Source: Polytrichum commune (Eukaryota; Streptophyta; Polytrichopsida; Polytrichales; Polytrichaceae). Taken from it: DNA of 64,000 nucleotides. The notes beneath the pieces are model-generated. The model did no database searches, had not been told where the DNA came from, and saw only the letters and a program-made list of their open reading frames with translations. Location of the stretch: the NCBI GenBank assembly GCA_950295325.1, contig OX485809.1, positions 22,384,001-22,448,000 of the forward strand, in the 5' to 3' direction. Position numbers and translations under genes: made by a program. Positions 1-10,799 of the stretch are shown one piece after another (positions within the stretch are counted from its first letter, which is position 1; the number at the start of each line of letters is the position of its first letter).

Positions 1-1545
1 TCCTCGATGCCGACCTAGTCAACTTCACTCTCATATAATTCTCAACTCATTCATGTCTACCCACAAAACTTTGCAAAGTAGTTGCATACCTACTCTATTT
101 TTCACATATTAATTTTCATGGCTAGCGAAACGATGTACATCTCATGGTACAACTTTTGGTGAAACAAATATTTGCCCTTAACAATCCCTTAATATTTGGT
201 TGCATCAAGGACAATATCTCTCAATCTATGACACTCATGGAGTTGAAATTTTACCACGATTGAGACAAGACATCTTCCAAGTCACCCTCCAAATTTTACA
301 TTCATAGCTACAATACTTGTGGAGAACCAATCCCTCAAAGTTAGGTTACTTAGATGTGATAGTTTCTAAACCTTTTTTTTTCTTCAATGATTCATTGCTT
401 CTTCTCCAACAAGAATCACGTCCTCGAATTTTGCATACAATTGATTTATCTTATTAAAAACACTCCTCTAAAATATTATAACATGATGTTTCTCCCATCA
501 TATACAATAGACCAAAACCTGAGACTTAAATTATGTCTTCTTTATAAACTAAATGTAGAAGATACAACACTTTGCCTAGTGCATATCCTCACTCCTCCAA
601 GTAACCACAACACCCTCAACTTCACTAATCACTTAGAATCACTCACTCTCTCAACCCTATAACCTCTCTAAATACAAAACCCTTCAAGCCCCTCAATAGT
701 TCTTAATGCCAACCCTCCAAAATGCCTACAATAATGCCTCAACGCCCTTCCTCTACCCCCTTAAATCAACCTCTCATTTGTCCTATTCAATCAATAAGTA
801 AACATTGGGTTTAAGGCATCAAAGAATCCTAAGTGGCTAGATAACGGCCGTCACCACTAGCGGTAAACCCTAACATTTCCTAACTTTCAAGTCCTCCCTA
901 CCAAACACTCATGGTCTTGAACTCAAGACCGGTTCTCAACTAAACAACTAACTAAAATATAATTGATACAATATCATACTAACACCCATCTACATGTATA
1001 CTTAGAGTAGCAATAACACATGTAAATGCTTATGTTTTAAATACTAACCAACCCACATTACAACAACAGTGGGGCGACGCATCAAATTTTATATTATGCT
1101 CATCAAAGTAATAAATAATGCTCTTCATGGATCGCATCAACTTAGCATATAATGATATGAATCTCTCCCCACCGACTTCATCGCATCTTAGAGTTCAGTA
1201 TGACACAAATCTAAACCCTAAAAATAAGCTCGTTTTAGTTGGTCATTTTTTCATCGTGCTATTGCAGTTAGTGAGTGGAGATGTTGTATTTCTCCCTCTC
1301 TTAAACACCAAATGTCCGTGTTGCCAACAAGAAGTAACATAATTCCAATTACATAGAGTCTACCATTGCCATTTTACCTTCCGGGTTTGGCAATGGGCAT
1401 CTAATGTGAGTTACAAGCTTGAGGTGGCACCTCCATACAAGGAGTTATAGATGGTTTTCTCAACAAGGAAGTGTCTTTTCGGTGAACTACTTCCGGTGCG
1501 CTTCAAAAAAATATATATACATATATCTAGCAATTGTTATGTAGC
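1..1545. other. AT-rich intergenic DNA, no gene recognised
   Basis: No reading frame here resembles a protein I know, and the longest open frames (91 and 74 codons) are low complexity. The stretch is probably decayed transposon sequence, but I found no terminal repeats or target duplication to support a named element. Confidence 0.5.
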
Positions 1546-1548
1546 TTA

Positions 1549-2905
1549 GGGCCGGTTTACTATGGATCGGGTTGTCGTCCCAAGGCGTTGTAAGAGCGTT
1601 GATTGGTTGCTGAACTTGTTTCGAGACTAGTTCGGTTTACACCAGAGCCCAACATTTTCCTTTTTAATTGCACCCATACCCAGACCATGCACATCAGCAG
1701 TGACCTATGCCCACCCATGCCCACCCATAGCATGACATGTGCGCACCCATGCCCACCCATGCCCACACATAGCATGACATGTGCCCATCCATGCCCACCC
1801 ATGCTATTCAATTTGCGCCCATGTATTCAAATTGCGCCCATGTATTCAAAAATTGTGTAATGTGTACTGTGTAATTGTGTAATGTGTCTTGTATGATTGT
1901 GTAATTGTGCCCCACCCATGCCCACCCATGCCCACCCATTATAATATCAAACCCATGCCCACCCATGAACAATAATATCGCAGCCATGCCCACCCATGAA
2001 CAATAATATTACACCCATGCCCACCCAAAACCCATGGGCATGGGTGGGTATGGGCATGGGCATGGGTATGGGCACCCAATGTAGGGCTCTGGTTTACACC
2101 AAGGAAAAAATGGCATAGTGACCATGAAGGTCGAGGTCCCCAACATACATATCATAAGGCCCAATTAATACACAGACATGGTCCAACGGGTTTTGCGGTG
2201 AGAGAGGCAGGAGAGGTGGTTTGGTAGGAAAAGGTAGGGGCCCATGGCAGAGAAATACCATTATAATAATAAAAATTAATGAAACAAGGCACACTCTTCA
2301 AAACCTATGTGATGTAATGAATCTTGAGAAGCAAGTCCACCCTTTCTATGCCTAGATCATATCATAGCCCATGAAACATACCATTTCTTCCATGCCCTAC
2401 CCCTTAAACATGCTCCCACATGTTTCATCAAACAATGTGGGACATCTAGAACTCAAGAATTTGAGTACACATGGTGAACAAGGTTGCAAATAATGCTCAA
2501 TGCACAACCCAAGGTACATGTCACATGTATAAATTGAATTGCTCATTTCTTTCTTTCTTTTGAAATTTTTTTTGTAAGATTTGCAAGCCACATCTTCGAC
2601 ACATTTAACAAGAAGTGAAGACAAGTAAAGCCCAAGAGAAGACAAGAGAATGAGCAAACTTGAATTCTTTGTCAAAAATGTCCTTTGTGAGCATATATTA
2701 AAAAAATAAAAAATCAACGCATTTACTTTTTGGTGCATGGTCATTAGTCTTGGTCCACATTCGGTTTACACCTAGTCAAGGGCCCAAGTCTTTCAAAACT
2801 AATTTTTTAAGAAGTCGGACCATGAAAGTTGGACCATAAACTCAGACCATTAAAAAAGGCCCTTTCCCATGGTCTAACTTCATGGTCCATAGTGTAAATT
2901 GGCTC
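1549..2905. mobile_element. Tourist-like (PIF/Harbinger) MITE, split by a nested hAT-like MITE
   Basis: The left end reads GGGCCGGTTTACTATGG and the right end mirrors it imperfectly (TCCATAGTGTAAATTGGCTC). The flanks are TTA on the left and TTG on the right, fitting a 3 bp target duplication with one change. The interior matches the complete copy at 46050-46607 segment by segment (for example the block with GGTCCAACGGGTTTTGCG near 2180). The copy is interrupted at 1643-2091 by a second element. The PIF/Harbinger assignment rests on the GGGCC ends and the 3 bp duplication; no transposase is present. Confidence 0.7.
1643..2091. mobile_element. Nested hAT-like MITE built of CATGCCCACC minisatellite
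   Basis: The termini are CAGAGCCC and GGGCTCTG, flanked by a perfect 8 bp duplication GTTTACAC (1635-1642 and 2092-2099). The 8 bp duplication and CAGAG-type end are those of the hAT superfamily. The inside is mostly a short-period repeat of CCCACCCATG on one side and its complement GGGCATGGGT on the other, so the element can fold back on itself. The short open frames on both strands here are products of the repeat and are not genes. Confidence 0.8.
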
Positions 2906-3629
2906 TTGATGCCTTGTATTGTTTGGAAGGTCAAAAACACCTTTGTTCTCAATAATGAAAAATGGAATGACGTCCAACTTAACCATGTGTTGTGGAGTTC
3001 TTTGCTTAATTATGGCCGCAACCATTGGTAAAAACTTCAACAATATGTTTTAAAGCACCAGAAATTGCTCATGTGAATGTCTTTGACATGTTGATTTATA
3101 ATGGGGAGCTAATACTTGACTTGCGCCACGAAAGGGCTTACTATCAATTGGGTTGATAGAAGCCCATAAGTGGGCACATTTAAATAATGACATGTTTACG
3201 CGTTTATTAATATGTTGGGTTTGTTGTTGCTTGATTGATACCCAATAATTGGTTGGGTGTTTGTTTTCCTATGCCGGTGGATGCCATCATTTTGTTGGCA
3301 GTCAATGAGAGGGCCAACCATGTGTATATTGTACCCTCTTGCAATGGAATCCATTTGCACACACACAAAAAACCCAAAAACCCAAAAAACAAAAAACCCC
3401 AAAAAAAAACTAAACTTCCAATCGAAACCAATTATATTACCGTAGGTTCATAGCTAGTTCGACAGAAAATAATTCTAAAAAGAGATGCCGAAAATTTTGG
3501 AATATTATTGGCATTTTTTGCCGAATATGAAATTAATTATTTTTCAAAATTGCCAAAAAGTAAGAAATTTTTACTTCTCACTAGAGTTTTACTTACAGTG
3601 GAAGCATATGTGAATTTTGAAAGAGAGAA
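2906..3629. other. Intergenic DNA, no gene recognised
   Basis: AT-rich sequence with an A/C-rich low-complexity stretch at about 3360-3412 (repeats of ACCCAAAAA). Overlapping short open frames on both strands at 3196-3453 arise from this low-complexity stretch. Nothing with a recognisable product. Confidence 0.5.
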
Positions 3630-3942
3630 GGTGCTCCCTCGGGGGGGGGGGGGCACTCCCTTGTATATTTTGCATACACCTGCGATAATGACCTATTAAA
3701 ATGGGGGTTATTTACCTATGAGAAAGGATTATAAGGGATGCTAATTTTTGAAACAATGGTAAATTGTTGTGATTATTTGCACCCTATTGGTAATTATAAA
3801 TTCTTGGATGGTTGATTTTATGGTACCCTATATTACTTATATGTAATTTTTTCACCCTGATTGCCCCCATTCCTTAAAGTGTATGATACAGTAGAATTCT
3901 CGTTAGAAGCACGTGTACAAAGTAAGAGAAACAAACATTTAC

Positions 3943-3961
3943 TAGGGTTTAGGGTTTAGGG
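3943..3961 (+). repeat. Short interstitial telomere-like repeat
   Basis: TAGGGTTTAGGGTTTAGGG is about 2.7 copies of the plant telomere unit TTTAGGG, inside the long poly-G-capped element. It is too short to be more than an interstitial trace. Single TTTAGGG motifs also occur in the intron 1 array near 31000. Confidence 0.6.
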
Positions 3962-4375
3962 TCACACTGAAGTCCGGGCAAAGCAAAACACTAAACAATA
4001 ACAACAAAAGATTGCAATTACATGTCATTAAGCAACACGAGCCAACGAATAAAAGTTGTGTTGGATAACACAGTTAGAAACCTTGAGGTCTTAGGGAACA
4101 GGCCAGCCACATGTGTCTCAAAGTCACATTTACAAGGTTTGCAGAAGCCCTACAATTGATGCCTTGATCTTCCAATCCTACACATTGGAGGAAAATCCCA
4201 CACCATGCAAGCAAAATCCACCTAAACTAGCTAGGCTACCATTTACACATGTGGGAGATATGAGGGTACTCGAACTGAAATGACTACTACAGATTTCAAG
4301 GTATACTAATGATCATTCAACCCTTTTTCCAAATTATATCTCCACATGTGTGAGATAGTACAAATTTAGCAAGTT

Positions 4376-4720
4376 TTATTTTTTATTTGAAATGAACTCA
4401 CTCAATGAGTTTGCATCTACCTCATCTAAGGTGTAGATTTTGCTAGTTGATTCATACACTAGAGACACAGTTGAGATAATAGCATCCACATCAACCCACA
4501 CACAATCACTCTCAACATACGTATATTTGTTGAGACCCGGCTGTTTTTTGAACCAATGGAGGTAAGCCATAGCAGTTGGGAAGAGCGTTTCTCTATTTCC
4601 GTTATGGACTGCACGTTTCATCAAGTCAATGGGTTGCCAACAATTGCCCCACTTAGTACCAACCTTCACCCTTATCTTTTGAACCCTTCCTATATAGAAC
4701 ATGCCATATTTTGGTGGCAA
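4376..4720 (-). pseudogene. 114-codon open frame inside the poly-G-capped element, unknown function
   Basis: The minus-strand frame has protein-like composition: an N-terminal PPKYGMFYIGRVQKIRVKVG, a W/H-rich middle and an acidic stretch VWVDVDAIISTVSLVYE, ending SEFISNKK. It shows no signal peptide, membrane segment or motif I can assign. Because it lies within a transposable element between its terminal repeats, it is either the remnant of that element's own protein or a captured host exon. No second exon was found. I do not recognise the family. Confidence 0.35.
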
Positions 4721-4968
4721 AGTATTTAATTTTTGAAACTATCGCTTTTTCTCCATGCTATTTTATATGTACCACTTAGGTAATTTAATCATGTTTTGTC
4801 AAATGCTATATTACATATAATCATGTTTCACAATCCCAGAGCATCCTATACAACATCTAATAATTTTACAAATTTTACGCCAAATTTTTATACAAGACCC
4901 TATATTTTATCGCACGTAGTTCCTACGTTTTTCGCTTGTGCCCCCCCCCCCCCCCCCGAGGGTGCTCC

Positions 4969-5925
4969 TTTTGTAATCAAGCTCACTTACATTAGTCCAC
5001 AAAGAATATGGGTTAAGAAGTAGCAAGCCTCTAAGTGAGGCTTTTCAAATGTGTTGTACACAAATTTTTGGAGTCCAATTGAGCATAGAAGATGAAGTTT
5101 TATAGAATTTTGTCCAACTAACAAAAGTTGAGAAATCAATCCTTCTTCCACCTCCAACAAGTTTTGTGTCAAAATAAGTCTTTATGCAAAAGATATGGAC
5201 AAAACATTGCAGCCGTGTAAAGATCAAAAAATTAAAATGCGTTCATAACAGTTTTTCGGAGCTCATTTGTGCATGGAAGATCAACTTTTTTGGAATTTTG
5301 TTGGTCTAAGAAAAGTTTAGAAATCAAGTAATCTTTCACCTCCAAAAAATTTTATGTCATTTGAAGACTCTATGCAAAAGTTATGCGTGTTATAAAAATG
5401 AAGTCTAACTCGGTGCTTCACCTCAAAGTTTACACATCCCATATGCATTGTTGAACACAACTCAACTCTACTTGCATAAAGCACAGAGCATTCTCAACTC
5501 TTCACTCACATCTTACTTGTCATTCAATGCAAGAGAGATGTACAAGATATAAGCTTAAATAGAAAATAAATTTGAGCCGAATTTTTAAATTAAAAGAGAA
5601 AATTACTGAAAATATGAATATTCTATTTTTAGGTACCAAACCGACTTTTGAAATTTAATTAATTATTCGGCTAACATGTGTCGAACCAGCTATGAACCTA
5701 CGGTATGTCAAGCACAATTTGTTTATGATTCAATACACGAGGCAATCAATCTTCAATGTGCTTGTTGGAGATGGTATGTTGGACTACACTTGCCATATAT
5801 GATGGACTTCGGGAGTTATGACATGTTGTAGAAATTTTTGCACGAGTTTATAGTAGTCATAGTGTACTCATGTTATATTTATAGGTTGAAGTGAAGAAAG
5901 GACCCCGAACCGACACTATAAAGTC
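4969..5925. repeat. Intergenic DNA with a diverged tandem duplication
   Basis: The block at about 5064-5220 (TTTTTGGAGTCCAATTGAGC onward) is repeated with divergence at about 5247-5400 (TTTTTCGGAGCTCATTTGTG onward), a period near 183 bp. Shared words include CACCTCCAA and CTATGCAAAAG. No coding potential was recognised. The rest to 5925 is AT-rich with no structure I can name. Confidence 0.5.
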
Positions 5926-6333
5926 ATGTGTTACAATCAAATTGATTTGTGTGATCACGATTTAGACTCCATTTTAGATTCAAAGATTTTAGGTGCAACG
6001 ATTCAACCTCTTTGTGTATTTATATGTCGGGTTATTGGAAAATACATAGACTCGGAGGCATTGAGGGCAAAGCTTGGAGACGAAATTGAGGTAAGTAACG
6101 CCATCATGGAGGGGTTTGTTCTTAAAATCAACCTACATGATAGTAGTCCAAATCACAAGCATGACCCGCTCCCAAAACTTGAACCGGAGGCTAGAGCATT
6201 GGTTATAAAGATTCTAAATGAAAGGGAGCCTAAGGTATGTGACAATTGCCCTTGTTTTAAACCTATTCCTTCGGTAGAATATTGTGGACATGTATTGTAT
6301 AACTCTACATTTATCAATCAATTGAACACATAA
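5926..6333 (+). pseudogene. 135-codon open frame of unknown function
   Basis: The frame starts MCYNQIDLCDHDLDSILDSK and has a balanced, protein-like composition with a C-terminal cluster VCDNCPCFKP that could bind a metal. It lacks a recognisable domain, and no neighbouring exon could be joined to it with confidence. A weaker open frame follows at 6440-6691. It could be a fragment of a transposon protein or a captured exon; I do not recognise it. Confidence 0.3.
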
Positions 6334-6936
6334 CATTTTCTTTCAAAGGATCTTTTAAGCCGGTTAAAGAATTTTTTTTTTCAATGATAGTGATGACTAT
6401 GTTAGTGCTGCCAATTTTGCATTCATATGTTTCTTTGGAATGGGAACAAAACGTGGGATCTATTTTTTCAGAGGAATACAACAAAGGCATCTTCTGTTGT
6501 TAAGGCAACCCAAAGAAGGGGTAGTGCCCAACAATCGGAGCATCCCTCAATATGTGACTCAAGGAGTCGATGAAAATTGTTGGTGGGTGGGTGGGTGGGA
6601 ACGACCCAAATATTTAGAAGGAAACACAACTCAAAATGTCGACAAATTGGAATGGGGTAACTTAATCGCACATACCAATGTAGAGATTTGACATGTGTTA
6701 AAAAAAAATGTATATGGGCTCTGGAGAATTATTGTGGTCCACACTAGCAAGACTTTTCACCGTCCTAAATGGGCAATCTTGAATCTAAGAATCGAATTCA
6801 TCGTCAAAAGCCAATTTTGCCAAACCTTAAAATGAATGTTTTTCTTCCAAACATACACACTATGCGCTATCCGGCAAGTGACCATGAAACATACACACTA
6901 TGCCTAATAGGTACTAATTACGGGCCCTGCAACCAA

Positions 6937-7135
6937 GTGTGTATGTTTGACAAACTTCATTTGACGTTCGACTTCAAATCCAAAGTGTCAACATGACGTT
7001 TTCAAATACTAAAATGAATGCCAATTGACATCTACATTTTCTTCTAAAATGTCACCTTGACGTCACAAGCTTAGTAGTACGTGGCATTTCAATTTTTGAC
7101 GTGTCAATTGAGGTGTGATTTTTTCTCCACAAGTC
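6937..7135. repeat. Dispersed repeat, copy 1 (second copy at 48381-48540)
   Basis: The block starting GTGTATGTTTGACAAACTTC, including TCCAAAGTGTCAAC and AGTAGTACGTGGCATTT, recurs at 48381-48540 with modest divergence. The surrounding 6340-7240 holds only a low-complexity open frame and no gene I recognise. Confidence 0.6.
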
Positions 7136-7239
7136 ACACTACATGTCAAATTATGAATCGTGTGTCTCAATTGATGTGCACTTTTTTTGGGTGCAAGTTT
7201 TTGTATGTCAAATGTCAAAAACATGCAAAAACATTGTCA

Positions 7240-7655
7240 AAAATACACATGAATAAATGAGGCACCAACAGAATAAAAATAACAAGTTGGATTGTGTGCT
7301 CGAGTTCTACTTTTAAAAGGTTTGGTAAGTTACACGGGTCTTAAAGTGGTTACTTTCTTCCAATTGACACACTTTCTCTTAGAATATTGAACACAAAATT
7401 ACTAATAACATATTGTTAAACTAAATATGGTAGTTTACGTCGTTTAGTATTTTATGTCACTGTGGTAACTTTTCTAGGTGACACGACTTATGAATTACAA
7501 GTATTGTCATCCCAACTTACATTTCGTTCATTCAATTGCTCAATTTTGGAGCAAAGTTTGGTATATCATGTGTCTGAACATTTATGTTATGAAATATTGT
7601 CATGGTTGAATGGAATTAGGATGAAAAATCATTTAATATGTTATGATCATGGTAT
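7240..7655. repeat. Dispersed repeat R2, left copy flanking a retroelement relic
   Basis: Words such as TGTGTGCTCGAGTT, CACACTTTCTCTTAG, GTATTTTATGTCAC and CAACTTACATTT recur in the same order at 9605-10010, so the two copies lie on either side of the relic at 7.75-9.1 kb. A third, partial copy lies at about 56300-56640. The arrangement resembles long terminal repeats, but the interior matches a non-LTR element, so a segmental duplication is an equal possibility. Confidence 0.6.
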
Positions 7656-7749
7656 TTTATGTCAGCGTGGTTTTTTGCCTTCCTTTCAGGAGGTGAATTA
7701 TGCTATATATGTATCTTGGGTCGTGTATTCTAGTCTACGGTTGTAGCCA

Positions 7750-9110
7750 TGTTTTTAGATTTCAAGGGGGGGGGGGAGGATAGGGGCTTTGCTTATTATC
7801 TATATTATTTTTGTTAAGAATTAGGTATGTAAGGTATCATATTGTGTTTTGGTGTATGTTTTTCATGAGGCCTTTAATGATGGGTTTGGGAATGTCGATG
7901 TCTAAAAGTGTGTTTATTGAGTGTTTGTGGACAACTCCTCTTACCCCGACAATAATGGTTATGAGGTGGTTTACATTCCAAACATTATTCTTTAGGTATC
8001 TATTAACGGGTCGTATTTGTGATGTGTGTGTGTGTGTGTGATAGCTCGTTTCAAGTATAGGTCATGGCATTATGTAAATTATTTGAATTGGAGTGTGTAA
8101 GAAGGTGAGGGGGTTATTGGGATTGGGTTGTTGTCGAGTGCTTGTAGTATGCATAGGATAGTTGGTCTTAATTTGGCTAGGCATAGTCATGGTGGGTTTG
8201 TGCACTTGCATTGAAGGAGCCAATTTAGGATTGTGGAGTCCAAGGATGTGTTGGTGTTGATTCATGCGTTGATCAATGCATTGATTAAGGTGTAGAATTG
8301 TGTAAATTTGTTGGCTTGTAGTGTTTGGGCTATGAAGTGTATGGCTTTGTTGTGTTTGGAAACTCTCGTGCCTCTGAGGTGTAGAATTTTGCATATGCAT
8401 AGGAAGTGGGGCCCATGTCATTTTTTGGGCATAGTATACAATTGGGGTTGGGGTAGAGGAGAGTTTATTATTATTATTATTATTATTATTTTGGTTTCCT
8501 TTTTTTGAGTTGTGTGTGTGTGTGATTGCCCATGTATTGTGCGCATTAGAATTTTATTTTGTGTGATTTGGGCATATGATGTTCATGTGGCTTTCCATAA
8601 TTGGTTGGATAGTTTGTGGCTAATTTGTTTATTTGATAACCATTTGTCTAAGTAAGGAAATTTGTTTATGGCAGCGGAGGTTTTGCGTCTTTGGTGTTCT
8701 TTGTTAATATGCGTGTGTAAGGCATGGATGGCGCCATTATATGTGGTTGTTGAACGACTTGCGAGATAATATGGGGTAGTGTGGCCTATGTGTATGTGTG
8801 GGGTGGGGGTGGCTTTATCGTTGTGTGCCCCCTTTTTGGCAAGGGCATGTGCTTTTTCATTTCCAATAATTCCGGTGAGTGCTTGGACTTTGTGGATGGA
8901 GATTTTGTGTGTAGTCCAATGTAGTTAGTTTACAATTGGAACTATGATAGCACATATGGGTGTTGTTGCTGTGAGGATGGGTGTCTAATGTGGTTGTTAA
9001 CGAGGAGTATGTTGTTGAGGCTATTCATGAAGATGTAGGTGTCAAGGTGGGTGGTTTTTATGGCTATCAGGATGGCGTTAAGTCCACGCAAAGGATGTTT
9101 TGATATCCGG
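7750..9110 (-). pseudogene. Decayed non-LTR retroelement: RNase H and endonuclease region
   Basis: Read on the minus strand with frameshifts, 9110-8690 gives an RNase H (TYIFMNSLNN, VQALTGIIGNEKAHALAKKG, then GHTTPYYL). 8420-7810 gives a region matching the endonuclease part of the element at 22239-24996: HNKAIHFIAQTLQ, NWLLQCKC, RPTIL and later PKPIIKGLMKNIHQNTI. The order is the same as in that better copy (RNase H, then zinc-finger/endonuclease). The RNase H tail with GNEKAH is the usual C-terminal motif of that fold. Many stops and shifts show the copy is dead. A G-run at about 9490-9510 lies just beyond its 5' side. Confidence 0.65.
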
Positions 9111-9604
9111 GTAGTCTTTATGAGATTCGGATGTTGTTATTGGAGTTGTAAATTCCAAAGTTGGCAATGTTGCATTCAATATTACCTTCAAAGTTTTGGT
9201 AAGTGCAACGAAGGAGTTGTTTGTGTGCATGCATTGTTCTGGTTTAAATTTGAAAGGGTGGATGTGGCAATATTCACGTGTCAAAGGTAGTGTGCTACTT
9301 GCTTTGAGGGGTAATTCTATTCTAGACGTGATTTTCCATGTGTGGGAGACTTTGACATTGTATGAAGTGGGGATGAGTGGAGGTGTGGTGTTGGTTAATG
9401 GCGGGATGGTTTTTGGTTTTTCTTGGGTTGGATGGTTATGTATCATTGTATCAACCATAGAACTTTGTTTTCAAAGTCTTGTGAGGGGAGGAGGGGGGGG
9501 GGGGGGGGGCTTGAAGGAGTGGAACTTGGTTGGGTAGGTTGGTGTGTGAGAATTTGTTCCATAAATCATCGCATAATTTTGGCGGCAATTGTAGTCGTGT
9601 ACCT

Positions 9605-10140
9605 CCTTGCAACATGAACAAATGAGGCTCGACCATTGAAATAGTGAATCGGAGTGTGTGCTCGAGTTTCACTTTAATAAGTTACGGTAAGTTACACAAG
9701 TTTTTTAAAGTTATGTTTTCTAAATTACACACTTTCTCTTAGGATATTCAACATGAGATTACGAATAAGAGATCATTAAACCAAATATTGTATTTTATGT
9801 CATTTGGTATTTTATGTCACCGTGGTAACTTCTCAAGGTGACACTCCTTATGAAATACGTTTACAAGTAGTGTCATCGTAACTTACATTTAGTTCATCCA
9901 AATGCCAAATTTTGGAACAAACGTGTGATATATTATGTATTTTAGTATTTATGTAATGAAATGGTGTCATAAATGAATGAAAATTGGATGAAAATCAATC
10001 AGTAAGTGATAATGATTTCAGCAATGTAATCTATACACAAGGAATGGCAACTAATGTTGGGCTAACATTTGGTGTTGGTGACACCACACGGGCAGTTTAC
10101 AATTAACGTTGAGCAAGACAAATAGAAGTGGTGACATAAT
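9605..10140. repeat. Dispersed repeat R2, right copy
   Basis: Matches 7240-7655 over its first 400 bp and extends further, where it matches 56515-56640 (GGTGACAC, AATTAACGTTGAGCAAGACA and similar). This shows the left copy is truncated at about 7655 by the retroelement relic. Confidence 0.6.
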
Positions 10141-10556
10141 AGTGATTCAAACAAAACCAAAATCCCAATCAACCCACTTATCCTATATTGAAGAATACCA
10201 AACACAAAATTAGTAAAGGAACATTAGCAAACTCCATATCAAAGTCGTAACAAATTTTCTCATGCTTTTTGGATCTCATATTAATACTCTTTTCACTGAA
10301 GATTCTCTTTCTTCTTAAGCGATAATACAGGTCCCCTCATCTATGTTTACTATCAAATATGCAACAATTAACAACATTTGAGCACGTAATCCAATCATTT
10401 TTTACACACGTTTTGTTTTGGTGTGCTTTCTTATTGACCATGCAGCACTTGAATATAGGTTAACACTTAAGATAAATAACCAAACCATCGACCTTATGCT
10501 TGAAAGCCTTTATATGGAGCCTTCATATGACACATCAATCCTTTTACTTTGTCAAA

Positions 10557-10797
10557 GGGATCCAAGCTAGTGCCCGGGAAGTTTTTGGGCATAGTGGGTC
10601 AAGATCCTAGTGATTCTAAATCCAACCGGTTACATGTTCACATCTTTCGGTTTTGTTTTCATTCATTTGAGGTATATTCTCACATAGATTCCTCTAGAAT
10701 GACCCATGGTGATTCTCTTGAAGTCTCAAGCTTCAATTGGTTATTTCTCAAACTCAACCGGTTCATTTGTAACTAACCACCGGTTCATCCCAGACAT
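10557..10797. repeat. Dispersed repeat R3, copy 1
   Basis: A block of about 230 bp starting near GGAAGTTTTTGGGCATA and ending CTAACCACCGGTTC. It shares CCGGTTACATGTT, TTTGAGGTATATTCT and TCTAGAATGA in the same order with copies at 45778-45986 and 47507-47733. The CCGGTT motif is repeated several times within each copy. It has no coding capacity; it may be a SINE or a solo LTR fragment. Confidence 0.65.
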
Positions 10798-10799
10798 AC

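Larger units (their letters stand above)
3638..4960. mobile_element. Long poly-G-capped DNA element (1323 bp)
   Basis: It begins CTC followed by 13 G and ends with 17 C followed by GAG. It is flanked on both sides by the same 8 bp, GGTGCTCC (3630-3637 and 4961-4968). Internal edges resemble the three 340 bp elements at 48965, 54048 and 58430, including the blocks TACCCTATATTACT, TTTGCCCCCAT-like sequence and ACCCTAT-TCGCACGTA near the right end. It therefore looks like a longer member of the same family. It contains one 114-codon minus-strand open frame and a telomere-like stretch. The superfamily is unknown; 8 bp duplications are typical of hAT, but the ends are not. Confidence 0.75.

Noticed and set aside
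3943-3961. Telomere or chromosome end
   Set aside because: Fewer than three TTTAGGG units inside a transposable element.
7240-10010. LTR retrotransposon with direct repeats as LTRs
   Set aside because: The flanking repeats lack TG...CA ends and occur elsewhere (56300), and the interior encodes a non-LTR RNase H/endonuclease.
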